Origin: Paenibacillus puerhi
GTDB taxonomy: Bacteria; Bacillota; Bacilli; Paenibacillales; NBRC-103111
DNA length: 45,211 nt
Reading direction: 5' to 3'
Assembly (NCBI RefSeq): GCF_009846885.1
Contig: NZ_WUWM01000043.1
Coordinates: 1-45,211, forward strand
In this document: positions 7,447-15,556 of the stretch, in pieces
Position numbering within the stretch: the first letter of the stretch is position 1
Layout: each line of letters begins with the position of its first letter
The notes under the pieces: model-generated
Database searches by the model: none
What the model saw: the letters and a program-made list of their open reading frames with translations, nothing else
What the model was told of the DNA's origin: nothing
Translations under genes and position numbers: made by a program

Positions 7447-8892
7447 CTAGCGGCCTTGCTTATAAATCCAGACCAGCAGCTCCGGCAGCTTGATCCACAA
7501 CCGGATATGGGTCGTAACATAGACGACGGCCGCTTCCTCTTCGGCGCTCGTCGTCGTACCGGAGCCGGGTTTGGGCAAGGGCTTGCCTCCGAACAGGAAG
7601 TCCAGCACATGCGGATTGTGCTGCATGGCTTGACGATAAGGCGCGTTTAGCTCAGGCGTAACCTTGCCGAGTTTTTTGTAAGCGAAGATCAGCCGGTCGT
7701 AGACGAAGGTGACGGACTGGTCGTCGGTGTAGGTCTGCAGCAGCCGCCCGGCTTCCTCCAGCCGGTTCTGTTCCAGGTATGCGGCCAGCAGCAAGTAGCG
7801 GGCACCCAGCGGGTCCGCCGGGTCCAGCTTGAGCAGCTCTTCGAGAGGAATCGCTGTCTCCTCGGGCTCCTTCAGCTCCCAGCAAGCTTCGGCATAGGCC
7901 AGCTTCGTACGCATGTACGGGCGTGCCTCAGCGCGCAGCCAAACATCCGGTGAGCCGCCCTGAGGACAAGACTCGGCTAGATCGCGCTCGCCCGCCGCGA
8001 TTCCCTCGGCCAGCAGCCGCTTCTTGTCAGCAGGGTCCTCGGTAAGACCGGCAAGCACTCCATAGGCATCGGCGCTGTGCGTATACAGCTCGAGAGCAGC
8101 GTGAGCCAGCTTGGCCGCCTCCTCCGCGCTCCCGGCTTCCATCGCGGCGTACAGCAGCTCCTGAGCCTCTTCCCGTACAGCAGGGGAGGAAGAAGCGGCA
8201 GCGACAATAACGGAGCCTGAAGCCTTCTTGCCGGCCGACGTGTCTAGGCCCGCTTCCGCCTCAGCTCCGGGCACGGAGGACGACTGCTTCTCCTGGTTCT
8301 GCTGACGACGAAGCGCCCGTTCGGCTTCGATCCCCGGAGGGAGCGTTCTTGAAGGCGAGCTTGTCGCTCCGCCCGATTGAGGATCGAAATAGCCGTCTGC
8401 AAACTGCAGCAGCTCCTGATAGCGCTTGGACAGGGTCGAGGACGATACCTCGTATTTGAGCGCCAGGTCATTCTGGGTAACGGGCAGCCCGTACGCCTGA
8501 ACGACCATATATTCGAGCGCCGCACAGAACGCCCCTTCCTTCTTGAACGAAGGCCGCTTCTCGCGGGAGAAGTTATCCCATACGGAGAGAGCCTCTCCGA
8601 TATGTCTCGGCTCATAGACATCCGCCATATGTGAGATAAGCTGATGCGCCAGATGGGCGTAAGCTTCGCTTTCCCAGCGGATGCCGGTTTCTGCGATTCT
8701 CTTGATTTCTTCGAGCGTCGGTGCGGGGACGGGAGCTTGTACAGCTTCTGTCCTCAGGTCCACTGCTTCCGATGGCGCCTGGGTGTAACCAGTCGAAGCG
8801 ATGGCCGGCTCCTGGCCTTTGCCCAGACAGCACCGTTTGTATTTTTTACCACTTCCACAGTAACAAGGTTCGTTTCTGCCAATCTTCAACAA
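7447..8892 (-). CDS. SEC-C motif protein with HTH-like and TPR-like regions
   Basis: A 481-residue cytoplasmic protein. The SEC-C zinc-binding motif is at the extreme N-terminus (CYCGSGKKYKRCC, residues 10-22) rather than at the C-terminus as in SecA. Residues about 85-185 hold a domain with a helix-turn-helix-like stretch (ALKYEVSSSTLSKRYQELL), then a low-complexity linker, and from about 255 TPR-like helices. The start is TTG 8892, with AGGAGG 7 bases upstream; an adjacent TTG is also possible. SEC-C proteins bind zinc and often act in protein quality control or secretion; the exact role is unknown. A Fur-like box lies about 70 bases upstream. Confidence 0.8.
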   Translation of the reverse strand: MLKIGRNEPCYCGSGKKYKRCCLGKGQEPAIASTGYTQAPSEAVDLRTEAVQAPVPAPTLEEIKRIAETGIRWESEAYAHLAHQLISHMADVYEPRHIGEALSVWDNFSREKRPSFKKEGAFCAALEYMVVQAYGLPVTQNDLALKYEVSSSTLSKRYQELLQFADGYFDPQSGGATSSPSRTLPPGIEAERALRRQQNQEKQSSSVPGAEAEAGLDTSAGKKASGSVIVAAASSSPAVREEAQELLYAAMEAGSAEEAAKLAHAALELYTHSADAYGVLAGLTEDPADKKRLLAEGIAAGERDLAESCPQGGSPDVWLRAEARPYMRTKLAYAEACWELKEPEETAIPLEELLKLDPADPLGARYLLLAAYLEQNRLEEAGRLLQTYTDDQSVTFVYDRLIFAYKKLGKVTPELNAPYRQAMQHNPHVLDFLFGGKPLPKPGSGTTTSAEEEAAVVYVTTHIRLWIKLPELLVWIYKQGR

Positions 8893-8925
8893 GAAAGCTC
8901 CTCCTTCAACATGAACACGATCGTT

Positions 8926-8940
8926 GCTAGTAGTACTAGC
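8926..8940. promoter_or_regulatory. Short perfect palindrome upstream of the SEC-C gene
   Basis: GCTAGTAGTACTAGC: 7-bp arms around one central base, 34 bases upstream of the SEC-C start. It lies in the probable leader or just downstream of the -10 region, so it could be an operator or an mRNA hairpin. Confidence 0.4.
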
Positions 8941-8961
8941 ATAACCGATTTTGATCCATAT

Positions 8962-8976
8962 TCATAATCATTATCG
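8962..8976 (-). promoter_or_regulatory. Fur-like box upstream of the SEC-C gene
   Basis: On the minus strand CGATAATGATTATGA matches the 7-1-7 Fur consensus TGATAATNATTATCA at 12 of 14 defined positions; it is less like PerR or Zur sites. It overlaps TTATGA, a possible -35, with TATGCT 18 bases further on as a possible -10. Metal-dependent control of the gene is inferred. Confidence 0.5.
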
Positions 8977-9299
8977 TATTTTATGTCGTTTTTTTGTAGA
9001 AAGAGGAGCCGGAAGCGTCGGAAACGGGCCAAACGGGCTTGTTCGCAGCTTGAATTAAAGGTACAAGGACCCTTGATAAGTCTGCCGAACGCGGAAGGAG
9101 GAAGGTAATGGTCGGTTCGTTGTTTCAGAACCCCTTCGGCGAAGTGATACAATAACAAGAGGTAGGCAAGGTAACATGTCCTTTATCCGAAAGATGCTCG
9201 GGAAGAGCGCGAGCCTTTTTTGAGAGTCGTCACTTCCTGCGGGATGGTTACACGGGGGCGTTATCGGATAAAATCGAGATAATGGGTATAGCAGTGGGG
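8977..9299. other. Intergenic stretch with no supported gene
   Basis: Short minus-strand frames exist here but have no ribosome binding site and no recognisable product. A weak hairpin (GCTCG at 9194 with CGAGC, then TTTTTT) could be a minor terminator. Nothing else was recognised. Confidence 0.45.
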
Positions 9300-9327
9300 T
9301 TGACAAAAGTTTTTAATATGTCATAAT
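9300..9327 (+). promoter_or_regulatory. Sigma-A-type promoter of pncA-pncB
   Basis: A perfect -35 TTGACA at 9300-9305 and a -10 CATAAT at 9322-9327, 16 bases apart. An overlapping inverted repeat ATAAT-GAA-ATTAT (9323-9335) covers the -10 and probable start point and could be an operator site, though no NAD regulator box was recognised with confidence. Confidence 0.7.
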
Positions 9328-9393
9328 GAAATTATCAAAATGAAAGTATTAATTTTATTTTTGCATACATTCACTCTGAGGAGGCTGTATACG

Positions 9394-9957
9394 ATGAAAG
9401 CTTTGATTGTGATTGATTACACGGTGGATTTTATTGTCGGAAAGCTGCCTTGCGGACAACCCGGCATCGATATCGAGACAAGGATAGCCCAGCTGACCCG
9501 GGAATTTGCCGAAGCGGGGGAACTGGTGGTGATGGCCGTGGATCTTCATGACGAATCGGATCAGTACCATCCGGAGCATAAGCTGTTCCCGCCCCATAAT
9601 CTGCGGGGAACGGAGGGGCGGCATCTGTATGGCGCGCTGGATGATGCTTACCGGGAATGGCAGGATGCCATCTACTGGATGGATAAGACGCGCTACAGCG
9701 CCTTCTGCGGAACCGATCTGGAGCTCCGGCTGCGGAGCCGGGGGATCGAAGAAGTGCATCTGGTCGGCGTCTGTACCGATATTTGCGTGCTTCATACGGC
9801 CGTCGATGCCTACAACAAAGGCTTCGCTATCGTTGTTCATGAGGATGCGGTGGCTTCCTTCAATCCGGCGGGGCATGAGTGGGCGCTAGGACATTTCAAG
9901 CATACGCTGGGGGCTGCCGTCGTGCATGGCGGCGATGGGGAGAAGCAGTCGCTGTAA
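9394..9957 (+). CDS. pncA: Nicotinamidase
   Basis: A 187-residue isochorismatase-fold enzyme hydrolysing nicotinamide to nicotinate and ammonia in NAD salvage. The catalytic triad is visible as D8 (IVIDYTVDF), K98 (MDKTRYSAF) and C127 (GVCTDICVLHTAV); the metal-binding loop is D50-L-H52 with a later His in DQYHPEH. The sequence is close in pattern to Bacillus nicotinamidase. ATG 9394 is preferred over ATG 9340 because GAGGAGG lies 9 bases before it and the protein then begins at the first beta strand. It is followed by pncB, the next enzyme of the pathway, and preceded by a strong promoter. Confidence 0.94.
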   Translation: MKALIVIDYTVDFIVGKLPCGQPGIDIETRIAQLTREFAEAGELVVMAVDLHDESDQYHPEHKLFPPHNLRGTEGRHLYGALDDAYREWQDAIYWMDKTRYSAFCGTDLELRLRSRGIEEVHLVGVCTDICVLHTAVDAYNKGFAIVVHEDAVASFNPAGHEWALGHFKHTLGAAVVHGGDGEKQSL

Positions 9958-10036
9958 GCGCTCTGGGGCAGCCCCGGTAATCCCTTGAATCATGGAGATA
10001 TAAAAACTTGCTGCCGAAAACGAGGAGGCGAAGACG

Positions 10037-11479
10037 ATGCATGATCAAGAGCTGACCCTGCATACGGACAAATATCAGATCAATATGATGTACGCCCATT
10101 GGAAGCATGGCTCGCAGGATAAGCGCGCGGTGTTCGAAGCGTACTTCCGCAAGCTTCCGTTCGGCAACGGATTTGCGGTAGCGGCCGGGCTGGAACGCAT
10201 CATTCGCTATATCCGGGCGCTGCGCTTCAGTCCGGCGGAGATCGACTACCTCCGCACGCAGGAGGAGCAATACGAGGAAGGCTTCCTGGAGGCGCTGCGC
10301 GAGTTCCGGTTTACCGGAAGCCTGTTCGCATTGCCGGAGGGCACGCTCGTTTTTCCGAATGTTCCGTTGGTCCGGGTAGAGGCGAGGGTGTTCGAGGCGC
10401 AGCTGATCGAAACCGCTTTGTTGAATATTTTGAACTACCAGACTCTGATCGCTACCAAGGCAGCCCGCATCAAGCAGGTAACCGGCGACGATACGCTGCT
10501 CGAGTTCGGGACGCGGCGGGCCCAGGAGGCGGATGCGGCCGTATGGGGCGCTCGGGCCGCTTACCTGGCGGGCTTTGACGCCACGAGCAATATGCGGGCC
10601 GGCATGATGTTCGGCATCCCGACCAAGGGGACGCATGCCCACGCCTGGGTGCAGGGGCATGAGTCCGAGAAGGAGGCGTTCCGGCTGTTTGCCGAGGCGC
10701 TGCCGGATCAAGTCACGCTGCTCGTCGATACGTACGACACGCTGCGCAGCGGACTGCCGAATGCCATTGATACGGCCAAGCGTCTGGAGGCGCAGGGCAA
10801 GCGCATGCAGGCGATACGGCTGGACAGCGGCGATACGGCCTATTTGTCCAAGAAAGCGCGCGAGATGCTGGATGAGGCCGGACTGCCCTACGTCAAGATC
10901 GTTGCGTCGAACGACTTGGATGAGAACATTATTTTCAACCTGAAGGCGCAAGGAGCCCGCGTCGATAGCTGGGGAATCGGCACGCAGCTGATCACGGGCG
11001 GCGATCAGCCCGCGCTCGGCGGCGTATATAAGCTGGTGGCCCGGGAGCGTGACGGGGAGCTTGTGCCGGTCATCAAAATATCGGGCAATCCCGAGAAGGT
11101 GACGAATCCCGGGCTTAAGGAGGCCTACCGGATCGTCAACAATCAAACCGGGAAGGCCGAAGCGGACTATATCGCCTTGATGCACGAGGAGGATGTTCGG
11201 CGTGGAGAGCGGATCAAGCTGTTCGATCCGGTTCACCCGTATATTCACAAATTTATCGATGACTATGAGGCGATCCCGTTGCTTAAGCCGATTTTTGAAC
11301 AGGGCGAGCTAGTCTATGAGCTGCCGACCCTGGAGGAAATCCGCCGCTATCATCGAAGCCAGCTGGCGCTGTTCTGGCCGGAATATTTGCGCAAGCTGCA
11401 TCCCGAGGGCTATCCGGTAGACCTCAGCATGGCGGCTTGGCAGCTGAAGATGGATCTGATCGCGAAGCATAAGGCTTAG
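10037..11479 (+). CDS. pncB: Nicotinate phosphoribosyltransferase
   Basis: A 480-residue enzyme joining nicotinate and PRPP to nicotinate mononucleotide with ATP hydrolysis, the step after PncA in the Preiss-Handler route. It opens with the family signature LHTDKYQINMMYAHWKHG, has EFGTRRAQEADAA near residue 160 and the GTHAHAW segment near 200, then IRLDSGD and the KISGNPEKVTNPG loop. Length is normal for the Firmicute form. GAGGAGG lies about 7 bases upstream of the ATG. The 79-base gap to pncA shows no terminator, so the two genes form one operon. Confidence 0.95.
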   Translation: MHDQELTLHTDKYQINMMYAHWKHGSQDKRAVFEAYFRKLPFGNGFAVAAGLERIIRYIRALRFSPAEIDYLRTQEEQYEEGFLEALREFRFTGSLFALPEGTLVFPNVPLVRVEARVFEAQLIETALLNILNYQTLIATKAARIKQVTGDDTLLEFGTRRAQEADAAVWGARAAYLAGFDATSNMRAGMMFGIPTKGTHAHAWVQGHESEKEAFRLFAEALPDQVTLLVDTYDTLRSGLPNAIDTAKRLEAQGKRMQAIRLDSGDTAYLSKKAREMLDEAGLPYVKIVASNDLDENIIFNLKAQGARVDSWGIGTQLITGGDQPALGGVYKLVARERDGELVPVIKISGNPEKVTNPGLKEAYRIVNNQTGKAEADYIALMHEEDVRRGERIKLFDPVHPYIHKFIDDYEAIPLLKPIFEQGELVYELPTLEEIRRYHRSQLALFWPEYLRKLHPEGYPVDLSMAAWQLKMDLIAKHKA

Positions 11480-11522
11480 GCATAGGGAAGCTCGGAAGGT
11501 TGGAGGGTTGGAAGGAAAACGG

Positions 11523-11558
11523 AAAACGGCAAACGCCTGCGAGCGTCTGCCGTTTTTT
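11523..11558 (+). terminator. Rho-independent terminator after pncB
   Basis: Stem AACGGCAAACGC (11525-11536) with GCGTCTGCCGTT (11543-11554), one mismatch, then TTTT. It lies just before the end of the converging stalk-domain gene. Confidence 0.85.
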
Positions 11559-11564
11559 CATCGT

Positions 11565-13046
11565 TTAGAACAGCTCCTGATCGAGCCAGGTGCGTGACAG
11601 GTTGCGGGGGAGATCGATAATCGTATTCGTGCCGGAACGGATCAGGAATAATTCATGCCCGGAGCCCATGTAAAGCTGTCCGTCGTCCGGATAATTTAAT
11701 TTGCTCGCGTTCAGCTTCGTGTCGAGTCGGTAGAGGCCCCATTCCTCCTTAGGCAGGCGATTTTGTCCAGGACCCGACCAATTATCCGTCAACTGCACGA
11801 TTAGACTGCCGTCCGCTGAGGCCGGATTATCCAGCTGTTGGTTCAGCGACCCCAGCGTGACGATATCGGAGCTAAGAAGCGTGTTGTTGACGTCATGCAG
11901 CATACCCTTCGTATCCAGCAGGTACAGCATAGCCGGACCGTAGCGCTGCTCGTTGTAGCTCTTGGCGATCCAAACGGTTCCGTCCGGATTCGGGAGCACG
12001 CGCTCCGGACGGAAGTACGATAGATCGCTGCTGAATTCCGTCAAGGCTCCGGCATTGTCCATATAATGATGGTAGCTGCCCGGAGGCGGACCGATCTTCG
12101 GTACGGACCAGTAGATGTGCAAGGAGACCAAGGACCTCTTGTCATCGATTGGGAAGCGGACTGCTTCATAGATAGGCGGGTACTCACCCAGCGATCGGCT
12201 CTCCTCTTCGGTGAGCTTGTGCAGCAGGGTGTCGCTGTCGCCGATATACAGCTCATTTCCCCTTTGCTCCAGCGTAACGGGCTCTGACCCGACGTCTCGT
12301 CTGCCGGTATACATCTTCTCCTCCAGAGGCCGGCTCTCAGCTTCGGTCAGCCAGATGGGCTGTCCCTGCAGCGTCTTCGGAATTTTCAAGACCCGATGTG
12401 CAGCGTCGAGGGACAACCGGGGATACGCGTACAAGTAATCGGCATCGTCGTAAAATACATACCCGATCAGCTCCTGTCCGCCCGTAATGGCGAGTCCCTT
12501 CGCCCCGTCCCATTGAATCTCAAGCCCGAGCAGCTCACGGGAAAACCGCCAAGTCAGCGGCATGTAGGTCACATCGCGAAACTCCAGGAACGGATAGGGC
12601 TCGCTTGCCTGGTCCAGACGCCCGACTCTAGGCATACTAACGGGATAGTCCGCGATGGACGCTTGGTACTTGCGATGAGGCGCATGGGAGCCGGATAAAT
12701 CCTGCTGTACGCCCGCAGGCTTCCAGTCGCCGCCTCCGCCTCCGGAATGCTTTTTGTAGATGGAGAGCCCTTCTGAACCATTCCAATCCGCTTGCAGCCC
12801 AAGCGCCTGCGTGTTGTCCCAGGTTAGCGGCAGATAGGTGATGTCCCGATAGACAAGAAACGGGTATCGCTGACGGGCGTTATCGATCAAGACACCGTTC
12901 ACCTGAACGGTGAATCCCGGTACGGAGACGGCTGCCGCCGTTCTGGCTTCTGCCTGCTGCGCGGGGAGAGAGCTCCACACCAGCGACATGACAAGCCCTG
13001 CGCTCAGGATGCGCTTGATGCTTGCCCGATAGAAATAGCTGCTCAC
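11565..13046 (-). CDS. Secreted protein with two stalk (copper amine oxidase N-like) domains
   Basis: A 493-residue protein beginning at GTG 13046 with AGGAGG 11 bases upstream. Residues 1-37 form a signal peptide (RILSAGLVMSLVWSSL, then QQAEARTAAA). Two stalk-domain copies follow, about residues 45-95 (FLVYRDITYLPLTWDN) and 130-180 (FLEFRDVTYMPLTWRF), separated by a Gly-rich linker. Residues 190-493 are a beta-rich region with repeated strand-turn patterns suggestive of a propeller; I do not recognise a named family. Such stalk domains are common in Paenibacillus exported proteins and may mediate wall association. No enzyme motif was found. Confidence 0.75.
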   Translation of the reverse strand: MSSYFYRASIKRILSAGLVMSLVWSSLPAQQAEARTAAAVSVPGFTVQVNGVLIDNARQRYPFLVYRDITYLPLTWDNTQALGLQADWNGSEGLSIYKKHSGGGGGDWKPAGVQQDLSGSHAPHRKYQASIADYPVSMPRVGRLDQASEPYPFLEFRDVTYMPLTWRFSRELLGLEIQWDGAKGLAITGGQELIGYVFYDDADYLYAYPRLSLDAAHRVLKIPKTLQGQPIWLTEAESRPLEEKMYTGRRDVGSEPVTLEQRGNELYIGDSDTLLHKLTEEESRSLGEYPPIYEAVRFPIDDKRSLVSLHIYWSVPKIGPPPGSYHHYMDNAGALTEFSSDLSYFRPERVLPNPDGTVWIAKSYNEQRYGPAMLYLLDTKGMLHDVNNTLLSSDIVTLGSLNQQLDNPASADGSLIVQLTDNWSGPGQNRLPKEEWGLYRLDTKLNASKLNYPDDGQLYMGSGHELFLIRSGTNTIIDLPRNLSRTWLDQELF

Positions 13047-13299
13047 GGTTACTTTGGCCTCCTTCGGATGACAGGCTGGCTGTCTTGGTTGACCTCTAGA
13101 CGATCCGTGGAGGACAGAAGTTGCTTAGAGCGGCGGCAAAGTTAGTCCACTGCCCCGACCCTGCAAGATGCTTGCGGCGTAAGAACCCCGATGACCCGTC
13201 TTCCTTCGGGAGGGCATGCATGCAGAAGTTGGAAAGCCTGCGTTCCCGCATGGTATAGTCATCTGGAGAATGGAAATAGAAAGAGGAGAGTGTCGAACG

Positions 13300-13650
13300 A
13301 TGTTCATCGAAACGAAGCGGTTTACCGTCAAGGAGGGCACCTCGGATTTGGTCGTGCAGCGCTTCAGCGGCCCAGGGCATATCGAGCAGTCCGAGGGCTT
13401 CATCGATATGAGCGTACTGGTGAAGAGAACGCGCAGAGGCGATGAGGAGGTGCTTCTGATGATTCGCTGGGAGTCGGAGGAAGCTTGGAAGAAGTGGGAG
13501 ACCAGCGAGGTGCATATTCAAGGGCACCGGGACAGCCGGGGGAAGCCGAAGCCGGAGCATATTTTATCGGTGGAGCACGGGGTGTACGACGTGAAGGCAT
13601 CCAAGGGGGCGTCAGCATCTGCGTCCGTGTCTGCGTCTGCTGGCGAATAG
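13300..13650 (+). CDS. HmoA-like heme-degrading monooxygenase (ABM fold)
   Basis: A 116-residue protein of the antibiotic-biosynthesis-monooxygenase/IsdG fold. The strand order and motifs match Bacillus HmoA-type enzymes, which open the heme ring and release iron: FIETKRFTVKEG at the start, VVQRFSGPGHIEQSEGF, the strand EEVLLMIRWESEEAWKKW and HIQGHRD, whose His lies at the usual heme-ligand position. The catalytic Asn of IsdG is not obvious. The last 13 residues are an Ala/Ser-rich tail. ATG 13300 has AGAGGAGAG 9 bases upstream. It appears monocistronic; no Fur box was found near it. Confidence 0.75.
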   Translation: MFIETKRFTVKEGTSDLVVQRFSGPGHIEQSEGFIDMSVLVKRTRRGDEEVLLMIRWESEEAWKKWETSEVHIQGHRDSRGKPKPEHILSVEHGVYDVKASKGASASASVSASAGE

Positions 13651-13764
13651 CAGCGGCAGATGGGCCAAGAAGCGGCTCTTCTTGTGTTTACGGCAGGGCC
13701 GGCCCGCATGGAGGCCATTGATTGAGGTAGAGGCCCAGCCGCGTTCCGATAGCTTTGCTGGCAG

Positions 13765-13789
13765 CCGTATCCGACTTGACCGGATACGG
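13765..13789. terminator. Hairpin between the heme monooxygenase and M23 genes
   Basis: A perfect 9-bp stem (CCGTATCCG at 13765-13773, CGGATACGG at 13781-13789) followed by TTGTTTGCTT. Probably a terminator for the upstream gene, though the T run is interrupted. Confidence 0.6.
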
Positions 13790-13875
13790 TTGTTTGCTTC
13801 TGGCATTCGTTGTACCATGAAAGTAGAACAAGCCGGGATGCTCACGCAAACGGCGAGGGAGGAGAGGGCTGCAGG

Positions 13876-15360
13876 ATGAATGCTCGGGGGGAAAACGGGA
13901 CTCCGGAGGTCGGCGGGACCGGGAAAAGACGGCAGAGACACACTCGGAGACGGTCCGGGCTGCCAATTATCGGCTTGTGCGCAATCGTATTGGGGGCTGG
14001 GCTGGCCGCCTATCTCAACTGGCCGGACGCAGATGCCGGTTCCGGCCAGAGCCGGGAGCCCGTCGCCAGTTCACAGCCGCCGGCTCCCCGCTATAAGGAA
14101 GCGGTGGACTTCCGAATGCTTGATCTCGATCAAGGCTGGGTGCGCTATACGGATGGCATCCAAATGACGACGGACAGCGGTCTGACGTGGACCGAGACCG
14201 ACCGGCTGCCGGAGGAGACCATCCCCTACGCTGGGGCGGGCGTTGTGTCCGCACCTTCTCCGGAAGCGGGTTCGCCCCCGAAGGAGCCGGACGGGTACTC
14301 GTGGCTTCGGCTGAATACCGAGCCTCCTTCCGTTGTCTCTCTGAGCCATCAGGGGGCGGACTACGCGGTGAAGCGGGCTCAGTTCATGACGGACCGGATC
14401 GGCTGGGCGCTCGCTCAGGACAGCGGCGAGCTGGGCGGCAAGCTGCTGGTAACGACCGATGGCGGCGCCACCTGGCAGGCCGAGGTAACCGATGCCGTAC
14501 GGACGGCCATCGCGGAAGAGAAGGAGCTCGCGCGGAAGCGACAGCTGGAAGCGGCGCAATATGCCTCGGAGGAGCAAGCCAAGCAGGCATTCCGTTCGGA
14601 TTGGGTGCTTTTGCCGGATCAAGCAAGTCCGGGAGATACGGTGCTGGTCCGGCACAGCCGGGCGGGCGAGGTGCAGTGGCAGGGGAAGTCGTACCCGCTG
14701 CAGCCTTATGGCGCCGGGTATTTTACTTATCTGCCGATTGGGATGGGAGTAAAGCCGGGCAGCTATACCATCGGCGACCAGAGTCTGAAGGTCGTGGCCA
14801 AAAGCTTCGAGACTCAATATCTGAAGGTCACGGAAGAAATGAACAGCATGCGCCAGGATACAAAGCGGATTGAGGCGGATCAGCAGAAAATCAACGCCGC
14901 CCGCAGCAAGTCCGAGCCGGAGTTTCTGTTCGACGCTCCGTTCGTCGTCCCGGTGGAGGGCAGGCTGACTACGCCTTACGGCTATACGCGGTATGTGAAC
15001 GGCAAGCTGAGCGGCTCGCACATGGCGATTGATCTGGCGGCCAAGGAAGGGACGCCGATCAAGGCTACCAATGACGGAATCGTCGCTTTGGCGGATAGCT
15101 TGTACTTGACGGGCGGTTCGATCTATCTGGATCATGGAATGGGCTTGTTCTCACAATACGCCCATCTATCGAAGCTGAACGTTAAGACGGGTGACCGCGT
15201 GAAGCGAGGCGACATCATCGGCCTCGTCGGCTCGACGGGCTTTTCCACGGGGCCCCATCTTCACTTTACGTTCTGGGTGCATAATGTACAGGCCAACCCG
15301 AATTTGTTCATGGACGCAACTCCGTTCCAGTGGGGTGGGGAAGACAAGCCAAAGCCTTGA
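13876..15360 (+). CDS. Membrane-anchored M23 endopeptidase with Asp-box domain
   Basis: A 494-residue protein starting at ATG 13876 behind a GGAGGAGAGGG tract. A basic N-terminus precedes one membrane helix (about 31-48, IIGLCAIVLGAGLAAYL), so the rest faces outside. Residues 70-200 carry two Asp-box (BNR/YCF48-like) motifs, TTDSGLTW and TTDGGATW. A long helical linker follows (EEMNSMRQDTKRIEADQQKI). Residues about 355-485 are a complete M23/LytM peptidase domain with zinc ligands H382 and D386 (SHMAIDLAAKEG) and H463 in HLHF, with H461. It should cut peptidoglycan crosslinks. Asp-box repeats are an unusual partner for M23. Confidence 0.88.
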   Translation: MNARGENGTPEVGGTGKRRQRHTRRRSGLPIIGLCAIVLGAGLAAYLNWPDADAGSGQSREPVASSQPPAPRYKEAVDFRMLDLDQGWVRYTDGIQMTTDSGLTWTETDRLPEETIPYAGAGVVSAPSPEAGSPPKEPDGYSWLRLNTEPPSVVSLSHQGADYAVKRAQFMTDRIGWALAQDSGELGGKLLVTTDGGATWQAEVTDAVRTAIAEEKELARKRQLEAAQYASEEQAKQAFRSDWVLLPDQASPGDTVLVRHSRAGEVQWQGKSYPLQPYGAGYFTYLPIGMGVKPGSYTIGDQSLKVVAKSFETQYLKVTEEMNSMRQDTKRIEADQQKINAARSKSEPEFLFDAPFVVPVEGRLTTPYGYTRYVNGKLSGSHMAIDLAAKEGTPIKATNDGIVALADSLYLTGGSIYLDHGMGLFSQYAHLSKLNVKTGDRVKRGDIIGLVGSTGFSTGPHLHFTFWVHNVQANPNLFMDATPFQWGGEDKPKP

Positions 15361-15418
15361 CGCTGGTCGATGTCGGCGATTCGATTACCCGCAACCGGCG
15401 TCATTCACAAGATCACAA

Positions 15419-15460
15419 AAAACGGCTCTCTTGCGCCCGATAGCGAGAGAGCCGTTTAGC
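15419..15460. terminator. Bidirectional terminator after the M23 gene
   Basis: An 11-bp stem (AACGGCTCTCT at 15421-15431 with AGAGAGCCGTT at 15446-15456), preceded by a run of A and followed by TAG. It suits both converging transcripts. Confidence 0.8.
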
Positions 15461-15488
15461 TTTGCGTGGGAATACTCCATCTTGCTTT

Positions 15489-15500
15489 CCCCCCCCCCCC
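15489..15500 (+). repeat. 12-base poly-C tract
   Basis: Twelve consecutive C in the intergenic space before the 3' end of the GNAT gene. It is a mononucleotide tract prone to slippage in cells and to miscounting in sequencing; no gene reads through it. Confidence 0.8.
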
Positions 15501-15556
15501 ATCTTCCGGCTTTCAGGGTTGGCGGAGGAGGGATTAACTTTCGTAACCGGCGGCAT

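Noticed and set aside
8886..9306. Two minus-strand frames upstream of the SEC-C gene
   Set aside because: They overlap the SEC-C start and its probable promoter, lack start signals and show no protein-like pattern.
9896..11248. Long minus-strand frame opposite pncB
   Set aside because: It is antisense to a complete nicotinate phosphoribosyltransferase gene; its composition is the mirror of GC-rich codons.
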